Of a stretch of DNA of 64,000 nt, positions 42,496 to 53,032 are shown one piece after another. Made by a program: the position numbers and the translations under genes. Each line of letters begins with the position of its first letter. Within the stretch, counting starts at the first letter, position 1. The notes under the pieces are model-generated. The model was not told the origin of the DNA, did no database searches, and was given only the letters and a program-made list of their open reading frames with translations. Source of the DNA: Onchidella celtica (Eukaryota; Mollusca; Gastropoda; Systellommatophora; Onchidiidae); assembly GCA_963931925.1 (NCBI GenBank), contig OZ007576.1, forward strand, positions 12,133,582-12,197,581, written 5' to 3'.

Positions 42496-42895
42496 CCCAG
42501 TGCTGTAATTTTTACCTGTGCGTTTTAAGCCTGTTTTGAAAACAATCATATTTTAGAACAGAGGGTAGAAAATCTTCAATATAACGAAGCAAGATATAAT
42601 GTAATTGTAATTGTACAATTACTGTATAAAACAAGTCTAATCAGATATCAGCGATCATCAGCTGTGGCGAGCTTACTGTGTCCTAATGACAAATGGTCTC
42701 GATCTTAGTGGATAATCGTGCTGGATGTTATGGGCGATTAGGTGTTCAATTAAAGGTGCCAGGAGAGGAGGAGAAAAGTGTTAGTTGTTTTCTAACATTG
42801 ACAGTGTCAAAACAACACTGTCCGCATTGACAACAGTAATAACGGAAACATAAAACATCGGTTACAGTAATAATCCTATTTGATGAATTTGGCTT

Positions 42896-43053
42896 AGTCT
42901 CTCTTTCTCTCTCTCTTTCGTCCTCTCGCTCTTTCGTTCTCTCTCTCTCTCTCTCCCCTACCCTTCTCTCGCCCTTCCCTGTCTTCTCCCCCTCCCCCTG
43001 TCTCTCTCGACGCCCCCCCCCCACCACCCCCATGTCTGTCTGTCTGTCTCTCT
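42896..43053. repeat. (CT)n-rich tract with C runs
   Basis: Imperfect CT repeats (42896-43010), a C run at 43013-43022 and (GTCT)n at 43036-43056. Confidence 0.9.
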
Positions 43054-43569
43054 CTGAAAGTGCAAACTCACCAACATATTTTCTTCTCTTGCATTTTGCA
43101 AAATTTATAATGAGACTGCTTCATGAGATAGATGGGTATGGTACGCAAATACATGTAGGTAATTAAATATATAAACTGACAGTATAGGACCAAAAAAAAA
43201 AAAAAAATCAAAGCAAAAATACCTGCATTATGTATTAGAAATAGAAGTCTTTACAATATCAGTGTAATTTGTACAGAAATGTTTGAACATAGGACAGGTT
43301 CTCATCCTATCCACATTTGCTTTTAAAACCCACAAACATCAATGATGAAACATTTACACGCATTTACTGTATGAGATGCAAAAGACTAGATCAAAGCAAA
43401 ATTGTACTGTTCAGGGCTTTTTAACCTGTACAACGTGCGCCGTGTAAGACAGGGGTGGGATGAGCAACTTTGTTGTGGAGAATTAGATGAGGCCACATGC
43501 ATTTGGGACTGTCCTTTGTTTCGTTTGTTTATTCAGTTATAAACACTTATTGACTTTTTAAAAAGTTAT

Positions 43570-43642
43570 TTATTTACTTATGTATTTCTTCATTTCTTTC
43601 TTCCTTTCTTTCGTTTCTTCTTTCTTTCTTTCTTTCGTTCCT

Positions 43643-43683
<41 letters not shown>

Positions 43684-43860
43684 TTCCTTTCTTTCTTATG
43701 TACATTTATATATTTATTTACTCGTGTATCCAGTTATTGATTTGTTTATTTATTTTGCCTCTTTATGTATTTACTTATTTATCTATTTATTCTTTTATTT
43801 ATTTATTTTTCTTTTATTTGCCTATTTGTCTGGGTATTGATTTGTTTAGTTATTTATTTT
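43570..43860. repeat. (TTTC)n then (TTTA)n tract
   Basis: TTTC repeats at 43588-43697 grade into TTTA-like repeats to about 43860. The 86-aa frame over it is Phe/Leu/Ser low complexity. Confidence 0.9.
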
Positions 43861-44355
43861 CTTTGTATTACTAAGTTTTTTTGTAAGCTTTATATTTGGT
43901 AAGGTATACAGTCAAGTCTGTCCCGTCCGTTATTATAAGGAACCCCGCGAAAGCTAACCATTTCCACTCATGTAGATTTGGAACAACATCATTCAGCATT
44001 CAACTTTCACTGAATTGTTTCATTCCGCAGGGCTTAGAAAGGCCAACGACTTTATTTCCAAAGCGCTCGTATGTGTCCAATAATACGGACAGGTCAATCA
44101 GAACAAAAGCTTATAACGCGAAGACGCTTTTTAGTTTTAGCTCATGTTTTTCAGTTTACGTGATTACTGAGTGAAAATTATAGGCGCTTAATAATTAATA
44201 TCACACTCACAGTTTAATGATTACTAACACAGCCACTCACTGAGGATTATCTGTCCTAATCCTGGAATCTTAAGCCGACAAAATATTATAAAACAACAAC
44301 AACAAAAAAAAAAGCAAAAACAGAAAATCTGTGGGATCGCAAGAAGAAGAAGAAA

Positions 44356-44391
<36 letters not shown>

Positions 44392-44462
44392 CAAGAAGAA
44401 AGAGAGATGTGCAAACGCTAAAGGCAGAGATCACCCGAAAACAAAGACCTCAAAACAAACAA
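44356..44462 (+). mobile_element. (AAT)n followed by a decayed SINE tail module
   Basis: (AAT)n at 44356-44386, then agagatgtgcaaacgctaaa, ggcagagatcacc and aaagacctcaaaac, a diverged copy of the 66-bp SINE tail. Confidence 0.5.
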
Positions 44463-44550
44463 ACTGTGGGGTGGCAGTCAGGCCCGAAGCAAGTCAAAAT
44501 GTGGCAAAAAAGAAAACGTTGCATGTAGCAAAGCATCGCGTAGTATTATT

Positions 44551-44756
44551 CCTTAGGGTACAAACATAGAGGCCACCGAATTCTGTCACCGAGCCACTAG
44601 GCGCTTTAGGTGAGAAGAATTGCACTATATAAACGGACCGAATCTAGGTGGGCTCAGTGTGGAGTTGTTGAAATTATATAGTGCAATTCTTCTCACCTAA
44701 AGCGCCTAGTGGCTCGGTCACCGAATTCAGTGGCCTTTGTGTGGCTACCCTTAGGC
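44551..44756. mobile_element. Palindromic MITE family 2, copy 2
   Basis: The same long inverted arms as 8776-8977 (ggccaccgaattctgtcacc, gagccactaggcgctttagg, tgagaagaattgcactatat). The left extreme is diverged (gggtacaaacatag) while the right is intact (gtgtggctacccttagg). Confidence 0.9.
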
Positions 44757-44883
44757 GAGACTTTGGTGCATACAACTTTTTTCATTTTTGCCCCATTGAA
44801 GCCGAGAGTGTTTATTTAGTTTGTTTCCCAACCATTGTCAACACTGGCACACTAACAGTATTTAGTCAGTCTGTGAGCACACT

Positions 44884-44955
44884 GGGTGGATAGTGGTTAG
44901 AACTCTGGCCCTGGATGCGAGAGTTCCCAAGTTCGAATCCCACTCGGAGCGGGGC
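44884..44955 (+). mobile_element. tRNA-like SINE head, second type
   Basis: gggtggatagtggttagaac resembles an A box and gttcgaatcccactcgg a B box, about 45 bases apart as in a tRNA gene. The arms do not form a clean cloverleaf acceptor, so a tRNA-derived repeat is more likely than a functional tRNA. Confidence 0.45.
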
Positions 44956-45056
44956 TCACACGACTGTTAACGGCGTCAGCTTTGACGGTTGTAAGTCATA
45001 ATTATCAGCCATGTCAAAATATGGCAAAAGTAAAGATTTTAATATGTAACAAGGCG

Positions 45057-45240
45057 CTGTATAAGAAATAATACAGAAACAATACATGCAATAAAACATC
45101 AGGGACCAGGGAAGGCAAATCGAGCTTTCGATCAATTGATCTTCGTCAGGAGAAAAAAATATGGAAGAGGGTGGAAAACTGAACCAATTAAACAACTAAA
45201 CAAATAATTTTGGAGAACGCAGCGCGCCCGTCAAAATATG
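45057..45240. repeat. Dispersed repeat, first copy (pairs with 51763-52030)
   Basis: taagaaataatacagaaaca, gaaggcaaatcgagctttcg and gaacgcagcgcgcccg recur in the UNC93A-like intron 2. Adjoining sequence at 44510-44535, 45003-45055 and 45280-45330 shares a tgccacattttgact / acatacaacttttc motif, also seen at 8520-8580. Confidence 0.5.
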
Positions 45241-45888
45241 GATGCTCGGGGTCTCGAAGTTTCTATATTATTTTCTTGCCCCTTGCTACATACAACTTTT
45301 CCTTTTTGCCACATTTTGACTTATGTCAAGCCTTACTGCGACCCCATAAATTTTTCTGTGATTTTTATCATATCAGCTATGCTATGTTTTCCTGTCTGAG
45401 AGGTTTAAGCCTTTTTGCGTAGATAACAAACAAACCAAAAAAAAATTAAAAAAAATTATTATATCCCCCCCCCCCCCACCCTCGGTCAGCACAATGGCAG
45501 TGTGTCTGTAACTAGTGTAAGTGAATGTGTTTATATGTGTACTAGGCCTATATATGTTATGTATGTGTGAGAGCCGGGGTTGATCGATTAGCGCGCTCCC
45601 GCTGTTATATCATTCTCCTGTATCAGAATGTCAATAACCGGGACTCACGCGACCCGGGTAATCTAGACAAATAAATGGGAGATTATGCATTCCGTAAGCT
45701 GATAGCGATACATCTTCTTTTAGTTTTAGACAGACATTTTACTATCCTGGATGGAAGTTGGGCAAGACACAGCCTATCTCGGGTTTCTATAAAAGCCTAT
45801 GGATATTGATCTGGGGTTTCGGGAGAGGGAGGGGAGAGCATGAAAAAAAAAAAAAGACATCAAAACTACTAAGCGATCTCTGTAATTT

Positions 45889-46328
45889 ATAGGCCCATCG
45901 CGAATGACGTCACTGAGTGTTTTTGCTTTGTACTTCCGACACCTAAAATGGAGGGTGGATCAGCTGACGAGTGTAACTTGGAGATATGTCTAAACGGTTA
46001 AAATGCCTGCTAGTTCAGTAGTTGCATTGCAGTTGACTGTTATGACAGGGGTGAAAAGGATGGATCCAAGCTGGTCAGGTTCCCTACCATCCGTGTAAAC
46101 TAGGGAAAGGAAGTGAAAGAATTGACCGAACGTCTCCCATGTGCCTGAACACACGTGTCATTGTTTACTGTAGTGAACTTTTGTTTTTTAGCTCGCCGCC
46201 GATTGGTTCGCGACGCCTGACGTGCTCACGGTGCAAATCAACTAACGAATCAAAATCAATGCTACCATCACCATGGTTATGCGTGGGTCCTGACAACTAA
46301 AATGGCCGTTATCCGCAATGGGCCTATA
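45889..46328. mobile_element. TIR element with a THAP-domain remnant
   Basis: The left end tataggcccatcgcgaatga and the right end inverted tataggcccattgcggataa match in 17 of 20 bases. Between them lies a broken THAP domain (46003-46130). THAP domains form the N-terminal DNA-binding part of P-element- and Kolobok-type transposases. I could not find a clear target duplication, so the superfamily is not settled. 440 bp, clearly non-autonomous. Confidence 0.55.
46003..46130 (+). pseudogene. THAP zinc-finger domain fragment, frameshifted
   Basis: ATG at 46003 begins MPASSVVAL; after a frame change at about 46029 the sequence reads AVDCYDRGEKDGSKLVRFPT, IRVN, a stop, then GKEVKELTER. The pattern MP..CCA..C.NR...K....RFP.........W matches the THAP consensus. 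The frame change, the TAG and the loss of the rest of the C2CH ligands show it is dead. Confidence 0.6.
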
Positions 46329-47319
46329 CAAGTAATCACATTTAGTGTACATGAAAGTAGGTCAGAATTAAAACATAAAAAAGTAGTTATTTGACTTAAT
46401 TAGCAATATCTGGTCCATCAGGCAGGTGGGGTCAAATACACTACTGTCTTTTGCTTGAAAGTGTCAGATATCGAAAGCACTCAAACTCAAAGAGCAAACA
46501 AAAACAACAACAACAAAGAAAGATGCAAATCATATATGCATAATTTATTCCAAGTAACCACAGTAAAACCAACCAACAAAAAAAAGTTCATTTCAATCAT
46601 CGCTATGAACTTAGTACGGGCACTTACTCGGCGGCGACTTGCCCAAAAAAAGATTTTTCCCTGGTATGAAAAAGGACTTTAAACCGCAATATAACAAAAT
46701 AAAGAATCCGATACGTTTAGTAAACGACACCTGAACAGCAATACAAGATACAAGAACACAAAGGGAATGGCTCGTTGAACCTGAGTAAGGGCGTATGATA
46801 TTTAATTAAAACAACACGATTCTCATTTTCGTTCTATCTCTTGGTTGTCCTCATGGCCATGAATTGTGTGCAGTTAATATTTCTTTTCCATTTACTTGCT
46901 ACTGAGAATGAAATAAAGCATTAAGCCCTGAGACTTGGATATTTTTTGTTCCCCTTTGGACCATGAACATTCTATAATTTGTTCTTTTGATGTTTCCATG
47001 TAAATATCGACTTTGTTGAAGTCCAGACACTTTGGGGATAAGGGGTGGGAGTGGGCAGACTTTGGAAAGAAAGGAGGGGGAGGGGATCATAATAGGATTA
47101 TACTTAAAACAATGGTTCCTTCAGATTTCACCTGCAGCCTTTAAATGCTTCAAAGTTTAAGGCAGTTTATTGTTTGTCGTGCTGGTATACTCAGGGGTTG
47201 ACTATGGCTTAAAAGTTACCAGGATGATTCTAGACTATTGTCAAAGACTCATGGCGTCTTGGAGCCAAGGGAAGTTATCATAGAGACCACTCGCTCCAGA
47301 CTGGAAGTTATGGCACCGT
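46329..47319. other. No gene recognised
   Basis: AT-rich non-coding sequence with (CAA)n near 46500-46516. Confidence 0.5.
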
Positions 47320-47324
47320 CTGGC

Positions 47325-47361
<37 letters not shown>

Positions 47362-47508
47362 TTCTATCTGCCTGTCTGTCTGTCTGTCTGTCTGTCTGAT
47401 GGTTCTCCACCCGTGCATCATTGTGTCTGTCTGCCTGTCTGTCTGTCTGTCTGTCTGATGGTTCTCCACCCGTGCATCAGTGTGTCTGTCTGCCTGTCTG
47501 TCTGTCAC
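47320..47508. repeat. (TCTG)n with an embedded ~60-bp tandem unit
   Basis: TCTG repeats interrupted by two copies of gatggttctccacccgtgca followed by tca-tgtgtctgtctgcc. Confidence 0.9.
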
Positions 47509-48939
47509 AATAAGTTATAAGTACATGTACCGGTATTTAAGCACCACCAAGTTTTTGCATAAACAAAAAAATAAAATGTAAAATAAAAAGAGTAATCTCA
47601 AAACATGGACGACAAACAAAGACGTGCAGCCAACGGAACTTCAAATGTTTTGAATCTTTTCACAACCATGACATTCAAGTGTTTCACAATGACCCCAAAT
47701 AATGGTGAATTCCCACCCATTTCAGTACAGAAAGTCATTAAACTCTGCACTGTCAGCCCCCTGTCACAAGCACTTATTTGCTTACCGCCTTCCGCGTGCA
47801 ACTAACCAATCCCTGGGGGGTAAAGGGGAATCTGCCATGTCTATGACGTGGGCCAGTAATGGGCTTCCATCACGCCATTGTTCCGGGAAACACCCCAAGA
47901 AATTGGCCATGCAAGGCGTGCCCTTCAGACTGACGCCAAATGTGCTCTTGCTCACACGGCCACGATCGTGTCTTCTCCCTAGCTCGCATGAAAGTGGAAG
48001 GCCCATGCTTTACAATAAGACTCTAATTGCCTATTAAAGAAGCTTGTTCTGAGAAGTTAACGTTTTTTCTTCTTCTGTTGCTTTCTGAGTCTCTAGCTAA
48101 ATTAGTGTGTGTGTATGGGGGGGGGGGTATCAATCTTCCGTTATTGCCGCCCTGATTGAGAAAACTTTACCACTATTTCTTGTTGCTGTTGACATCGTCT
48201 TTTTTTTTTCTTAACCCTTTTTGTAGGCCATGTCTTCACATCCATTGCAAAAAGGAAAAGTAGTGCTGGAATCATAAGAAACAATAAAATTTGACCTTTT
48301 AGGGGAATTTTTGTGTGTGTGTATATGCATGGAAATTTACAAGAATTATTTTGGTTGAATTCTTTCGTCCTTGACAGGTCTCGGTTGTGGTCTGTTGCCC
48401 CTACCAGAATTATGATACAATTTGCCACTTCTTTGTATTTTGTATACTTTTAAATGGACAAGAAACAGTATGGTCACGCTCTGGTCCCTTGTATTTAAAT
48501 GGCTTTTCTCTGGTAACCTACAAACTGTTTGAGCTGTGTCTGCTCAGCTACCTGTAGACTGAGCTGCACTGATGCATAATCATCTTGTTCTGGCCATGCC
48601 AAGGGGGACTAACTGGGAATGGTTTGCTGTCGTCCGGCTTCACGTTGCCAGTCCGACAGGGAACAACTGAATGACTGTTAGTAAAGTAATCCTCTCTCGG
48701 TGATTGTTTGCTAAGGGGGATGGGGGAATGTAGACAACCTTCGATGATTAGAAGTAAAAAAAAAAAGACAACAACATTCTGTGATGCTTTCACTTTGAAG
48801 TTTTTTTTTTTTTTTTTAAACCTTCTTCTACATTTCTTCTCTTTCAATCCTTTTCATCTCTTTAATCTCAAATACTATACGTTCTTGTTTTTGCAGTTAA
48901 AGGCTCATGAACTTTACAACGAGTCAGAATTCAGTTGCT
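47509..48939. other. No gene recognised upstream of the UNC93A-like promoter
   Basis: Contains a G run at 48118-48127 and T/A runs near 48200 and 48800. Frames at 47605-48037 lack a recognisable domain. Confidence 0.5.
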
Positions 48940-49128
48940 AATCATGTTCACGGAGACAACCAATATGGCGTCGACCCAAGTCCCGCCTTCCAAAGTATTA
49001 CTGGATAAATGCTGCCCAAGTGATACACTGCTCGCCGTTGATTGGACAGGGAAAGTAGTCGTCAGTTCCTGACTCTAACACCACTGCATTAGAAGTGACC
49101 AGCGGAGGAAAGTTGCCCAACTTCAGCC
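48940..49128 (+). promoter_or_regulatory. Candidate promoter / 5' leader of the UNC93A-like gene, with a short upstream ORF
   Basis: The 190 bases before the start codon hold a direct CCAAT at 48958, an inverted one (ATTGG) at about 49051, and a YY1-like AATATGGCG at 48963. An ATG at 48965 opens a 35-codon frame (begins MASTQVPPSKV, ends TGA 49070-49072) that closes 56 bases before the main ATG. If transcribed in the leader it is a uORF. No TATA box was seen. Transcription start is not known, so this is inference from motif content and position. Confidence 0.35.
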
Positions 49129-49271
49129 ATGGCCGCCTGCAAGGAAAAGATTCCATCCGCCAATTCCTCCCCGGGCCCTAGGGAGAGATTTTTGTTAACT
49201 CCTCCCCCACCGCCATCGGACTCCGCCCTCTCGTTGGAATGGGCGGACAGCATGAACTGCAAAAACAGAAG
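49129..49271 (+). CDS. UNC93A: UNC93A-like exon 1 (coding part)
   Basis: The ATG at 49129 lies in a strong context (cagccATGG). The frame encodes MAACKEKIPSANSSPGPRER and a run of five prolines, ending in CKNR. A donor GTAGGT follows at 49272, and the exon ends after the second base of a codon. Exon 2 supplies the single missing base (AG+A, Arg), so the phase fits. Without splicing the frame hits TAG two bases into the intron. Upstream, ttcag at 49121-49125 could also act as an acceptor, so a further 5' UTR exon is possible. This is a phase and homology-position argument; the N-terminus itself is not a conserved part of the family. Confidence 0.75.
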
Positions 49272-52200
49272 GTAGGTGTAAATCTGATATGTCAGAAACA
49301 CTGTGAGAAGAAAGCCAAATTTAAATTGGGAATTGATCTCATCAAGTTATCTCCTGTAAGAATGTCAACGATTTGAGAATTAGTTGAATAATATCCTAAG
49401 TGGGAGTAAGCTCACTTGTATCCATTTAGATCTTCGCCCAGTTGAAAACTCCAAGTCTTGGTATTTATGAAGTTTAAGATCCATTCGCCTGCGTGATTGA
49501 ACGCGCACCTTAACAACTGAATATCTCTCTCTAGGAGACATAAGATGTACTCTTGATCTCGACGATGAAGCCGGATAATTATTAGCATAATTTGGATAAA
49601 AATCCAGTGTTTCAACCAAGACTGTTTGTAAATATGGAAAAAAATTCCTGGCATTCGCCCAGGTACGTTCTTTACATGCTGTCTTAGAAAATAGACCACT
49701 TGCATTGACTAAACAGTGTATGAAAATCAAAAGAGTTGATCATAATAAACATAATGAATTCATGATGTGAGGGGCCATTATTGCAGACATTAGATTAATT
49801 CATAAAGGTTGAGTTCTGATAGAAAAAATATTACCAGTCTGGTGGTGATAATCGCACAGCCCTGTTAAAAATACAGGGAATGTTATGTAACCACTGCTAT
49901 ATTTTAGATCTTGCGAACTTTTTTCTGGGAGAGTGTTTAGCACTCTAGCTTGACACGCTCTCAAATATCTTTGTAGATCTATGTTATCCGTAGGCGATCA
50001 GAAGCCTTGTTTTCTGTGTAAAGTTGTGAAGCGTCCGAGACATGGGTGGCAAGTAATGGAAACGGTTCATGTGTTAAAAAGAAAAGAGCTTTTTTGGGAT
50101 GTGAGAGTTTGATGGATTCTCCAATGGCTTCTCTGTTCTTGGGAAAACTGATATGCCAGCGTATGTCCATTGTGATTTTTTTGTTTGTTTGTTTGGATAA
50201 ACGTTTTCATAATGTCACACAAAAACTGTGAAAGTCTTCGTGGAAACAGCAAGTGTTCCATCATCATCGTCGTCATGAACCACAACACTGTCAACAACAA
50301 CAATATTTTTCTTTGCGAAATAGCTGTTTCAGTACTAATTCTAATATAATATTTATTATCTTGTTACTGTATTTAAAAACAAACAGAGAGCGCTACAGAC
50401 GATCTTTTTTGCCATCCGCAATTCGAAGTAGCAGTGTTTCCTAATGTAATATGCTGTTGTTAGTTTTTCCTAATGGATTGTTCTTACAGTGCGTGTGTTT
50501 GTGTGTGTGTGTGAGCAATGTTCTTACTTGTTGGTAATGTTGTGTGAGCAATGTGCGTGTGTATGGTGTGCGTTAAAGACTTGTAGGTCTTAGATATTGT
50601 ATTTGCTGTTGTACTGTTACTGATGCTGTGACAACAAATTTCCTGGAAACAGGATAATAAAGTCATACCTTATCTCCTTATCTTATTTTCAATCCCAACT
50701 TCTATTTCAGACGCAGTACTATTCATTCATATACCATCGCAGTGTACCACACGCTACCCAAGAACCCCAAAGCCATGAAGGAAATCCGAGCGATGACGTC
50801 CTCAAAAGCAGCGAAGAACCTCATCTCTATCAGCGTTGCATTTATGTTCATTTATACAGGATTCGTTTCATTACAGGTACGTTCAATATTATAGCTAAAA
50901 CTTAACCGGCGAAACAGGCAATAAGCAGGAATAAGGCAGACATTAAATTAGTTCTACATTTTAGTGAAAGTTTCACTTAGCTGATTAGCTAGCGCAGGGG
51001 CCTATGGATAGAGCACGTGGCCAGAAGTCAGGAATTCCTAGGAAGGCCATCAACTGATCTTAGTTATTGTTTGTTCTATCTCCATTTTCTGAAAAATAAT
51101 TTGTGTCACGGTTCCGATTTACTCCAAGTCCTTATCATAATACTAAAGGCATTAAAGCCGGAAAAGTTTAACGTCGAATTTCTCAGTTATGCAAATATAA
51201 CCTTATTGTGATTAAAGAACATACATGTACGTTAAACAACTAATAAAAGAAAAGTACTTCAACTGTAGGTAAGATCTGGTCAGAACTTATTTGCACTGGC
51301 ACAGAGATTCAGGAATGCACACTTCACACAGTGAAGTAAGATAATTAACACCAATAGACTCATGATGTAATGTTCAGAGCACATTTTTCAAGCTTTTCTT
51401 TATGTTTGAGAGAGATTCAGTGTCATTTATCTGTTGCATTTTCCCAACATCAAATGATCTTTCAATCTTCTTGCCCCTGTTCGTTCATTAGGGCGCATTT
51501 CATATCCGTTTTTCTGAAGTTTTCTTTCATTCTCCCTCTTCCTAATCTCTCTGTCTTTCATCATTTAGAAATTAGCTAAATTAAATCTGTGTATGTGCGC
51601 ATCAGTTAGGACACCATATATATGCATGGCGCATTTCACATGAACTCATCCTGTCTTTGTATTGGATATCAATAATCAAGTGATACGATAACATATTATA
51701 ATATCTATTTATTACAGTCAACATTTGGTAAAAAGAAAAATTTGTAAAAAGCAAATCCTTGCGTAAGAAATAATACCGACACGGTACAATCGGAAGCAAA
51801 GGAAAAGGAAAGGCAAATCAAGCTTTCGGCATACTAGCCTTCATCAGATAAAATGAGAATGTAACAAGATAAGAAAATTCAACAATTTAAAAAAAAAAAG
51901 TCAAACAAATAAAAAAAAAAAAAAAAAACTCAAACAAAAAAAAATAAAAAATTACAAAACTTGTAACAAATACATGTACTTAATGTCTGTGAGTTCTAAA
52001 ATTGGATTGTTGGAGCGCAGCACGTCCTTCTAGCCCATTTGGGTATTATGAAGTTATGAAGTATTCGTTTTCCCCTTTCTCTCGTACAGAGTCTCCAGAG
52101 TACCTTACATCCCCAAGGTGGTCTAGGCGTCGTGTCTCTGAGCATCATCTACGGGACCACAGTCTTGTCATGTCTGTTTGCACCTTGGCTTATCAACCGA

Positions 52201-53019
52201 ATGACCACGAAGTGGACAATGGTGCTTGCCTTCTCGCTCTTCTCAGCCTATTTTGCCGCCAATTTCTACCCTCGGCACTTCCTGCTAATCCCCCTGAGTG
52301 TGATTCTGGGCACCCTGGCTGGGCCCATGTGGAGCGCACAAGCTACCTACGTCACAACCTTGGCCCTGACGTACGCTCAACACCGACGTATCGTCTTCGA
52401 ATCTGATGATGTCATAAACCAATTCATGGGTGTATTTTTCGGGTTTTTCCGATGTAGTCAAATTTGGGGTAATTTGATTTCCACGTTAATACTCACAAGA
52501 AACGAAACTGAAACCGCTTTGAACGCATCCAGCAGTTTACTGGCAGATTCAGGAGACGGGGGCTTCCATAGATTTGGCAATTTTTCACTATCTAATGCTT
52601 ACGCCTCCTTTAACAAAATGGATGGCAATAATATATCTTTATCTTCGTCATCATCAGACAGTGACGTCAATCAGTGTGGCTCGAAAATTTGCTCCTACAC
52701 GGACATTGTCTCTAGTCCGGCTGACGGCACATACAGTAATGATTTAAACGACTTAGGCGCGTCCATTTCCGACTCCACGCGGTACATGCTACTGACTACT
52801 TACCTGGCCTGTGGAGTCATGGCTGCAGTCATTGTGGTGGCTCTGCTTGACCAGATTCACGTTGGCAAAACTGAGGCCGACCCCGAGTTCTCCCAATCTT
52901 CCTGGGAACTGTGTCTGTCCACGGTCAGAATGCTCAAGGACACCAAGTGCCTGTTGCTCATGCCGATGGTGGTATTCGTAGGACTGGAGCAAGGTTTTAT
53001 GTTTGGCGATTTCACCAGG
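49129..53019 (+). CDS. UNC93A: UNC-93 homolog A-like multi-pass membrane protein, exons 1-3, 3' end missing
   Basis: The three exons join in phase to 413 residues. The family is MFS-like with about 11-12 membrane spans; UNC-93 proteins are linked to ion-channel regulation and UNC93B to Toll-receptor trafficking, while UNC93A roles are poorly known. Visible: a Pro/Ser-rich cytosolic N-terminus (1-80), TM1 about 85-103, the family-like stretch SLQSTLHPQGGLGVVSLSI (from 104), TM2 about 116-138, TM3 146-163, TM4 167-198 with GPMWSAQATY (181-190), TM5 211-238, a long extracellular loop 239-334, TM6 335-357, then a cytosolic link and LEQGF at the start of TM7. Sequons lie at N241, N248, N267 and N284, with a Cys pair at 299/304. 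The N-terminus and loop look longer than in human UNC93A (about 457 aa in total). No later exons were found before 64000, so intron 3 is at least 11 kb or the locus is truncated. Confidence 0.9.
50379..50695 (+). mobile_element. LINE 3' end (CR1-like), within UNC93A-like intron 1
   Basis: The frame ending at 50444 closes with NRERYRRSFLPSAIR, a typical C-terminus of a LINE reverse-transcriptase ORF. A 3' UTR follows, ending in cctggaaacaggataataaa and a (CTTAT)-type tail (ccttatctccttatctta). The copy at 13463-13740 in the opposite orientation has the same C-terminus and the same tail. The tail ends about 15 bases before the exon-2 acceptor. The element is 5'-truncated. Confidence 0.65.
50711..50876 (+). 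CDS. UNC93A: UNC93A-like exon 2, transmembrane segment 1
   Basis: The acceptor is a pyrimidine-rich tract ending ttctatttcag at 50710. The first base completes the split Arg codon. The exon encodes residues 49-103, including the basic stretch LPKNPKAMKEIRAM and the hydrophobic TM1 (LISISVAFMFIYTGFVSLQ). It ends on a complete Gln codon before donor GTACG at 50877. The border Q | SLQS falls where the family has its conserved (L/S)LQSLQS-type motif after TM1, which ties this exon to exon 3. A decayed LINE 3' end lies directly upstream. Confidence 0.9.
51061..51206 (+). mobile_element. MITE family 1 remnant in UNC93A-like intron 2
   Basis: It starts with tagttattgtttgttctatc, then tccattttctgaaaaa, and ends with the family motif aatttctcagttatgcaaa. 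Compared with the copies at 55245 and 56130 the middle is deleted and the 3' terminus is lost. Confidence 0.6.
51763..52030. repeat. Dispersed repeat, second copy, in UNC93A-like intron 2
   Basis: This shares with 45057-45240 the strings taagaaataata, aggcaaatc-agctttcg and a block near tcrtcag, and both end with gagcgcagcacg / gaacgcagcgcgc. The middle here is A-rich (51890-51960). It ends about 60 bases before exon 3. The element class is not recognised. Confidence 0.55.
52090..53019 (+). CDS. UNC93A: UNC93A-like exon 3, TM2-TM6 and start of TM7
   Basis: The acceptor ctttctctcgtacag ends at 52089 and the exon starts in phase 0. It encodes residues 104-413, the largest exon, carrying TM2 to TM6. 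The extracellular loop between TM5 and TM6 is Ser/Asn/Asp-rich, with four N-glycosylation sequons and the Cys pair QCGSKIC. The exon ends after Arg413 (GDFTR) before donor GTAGGC at 53020; read-through would give only VGQHL then a stop. GDFTR corresponds to the conserved SDYTR-like border in UNC93A. Codon use and the even GC content differ clearly from the AT-rich flanks. Confidence 0.93.
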
Positions 53020-53032
53020 GTAGGCCAACATC

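Noticed and set aside
44884..44955. Functional tRNA gene
   Set aside because: A and B boxes are present, but the acceptor and anticodon arms do not pair well. A tRNA-derived repeat is more likely.
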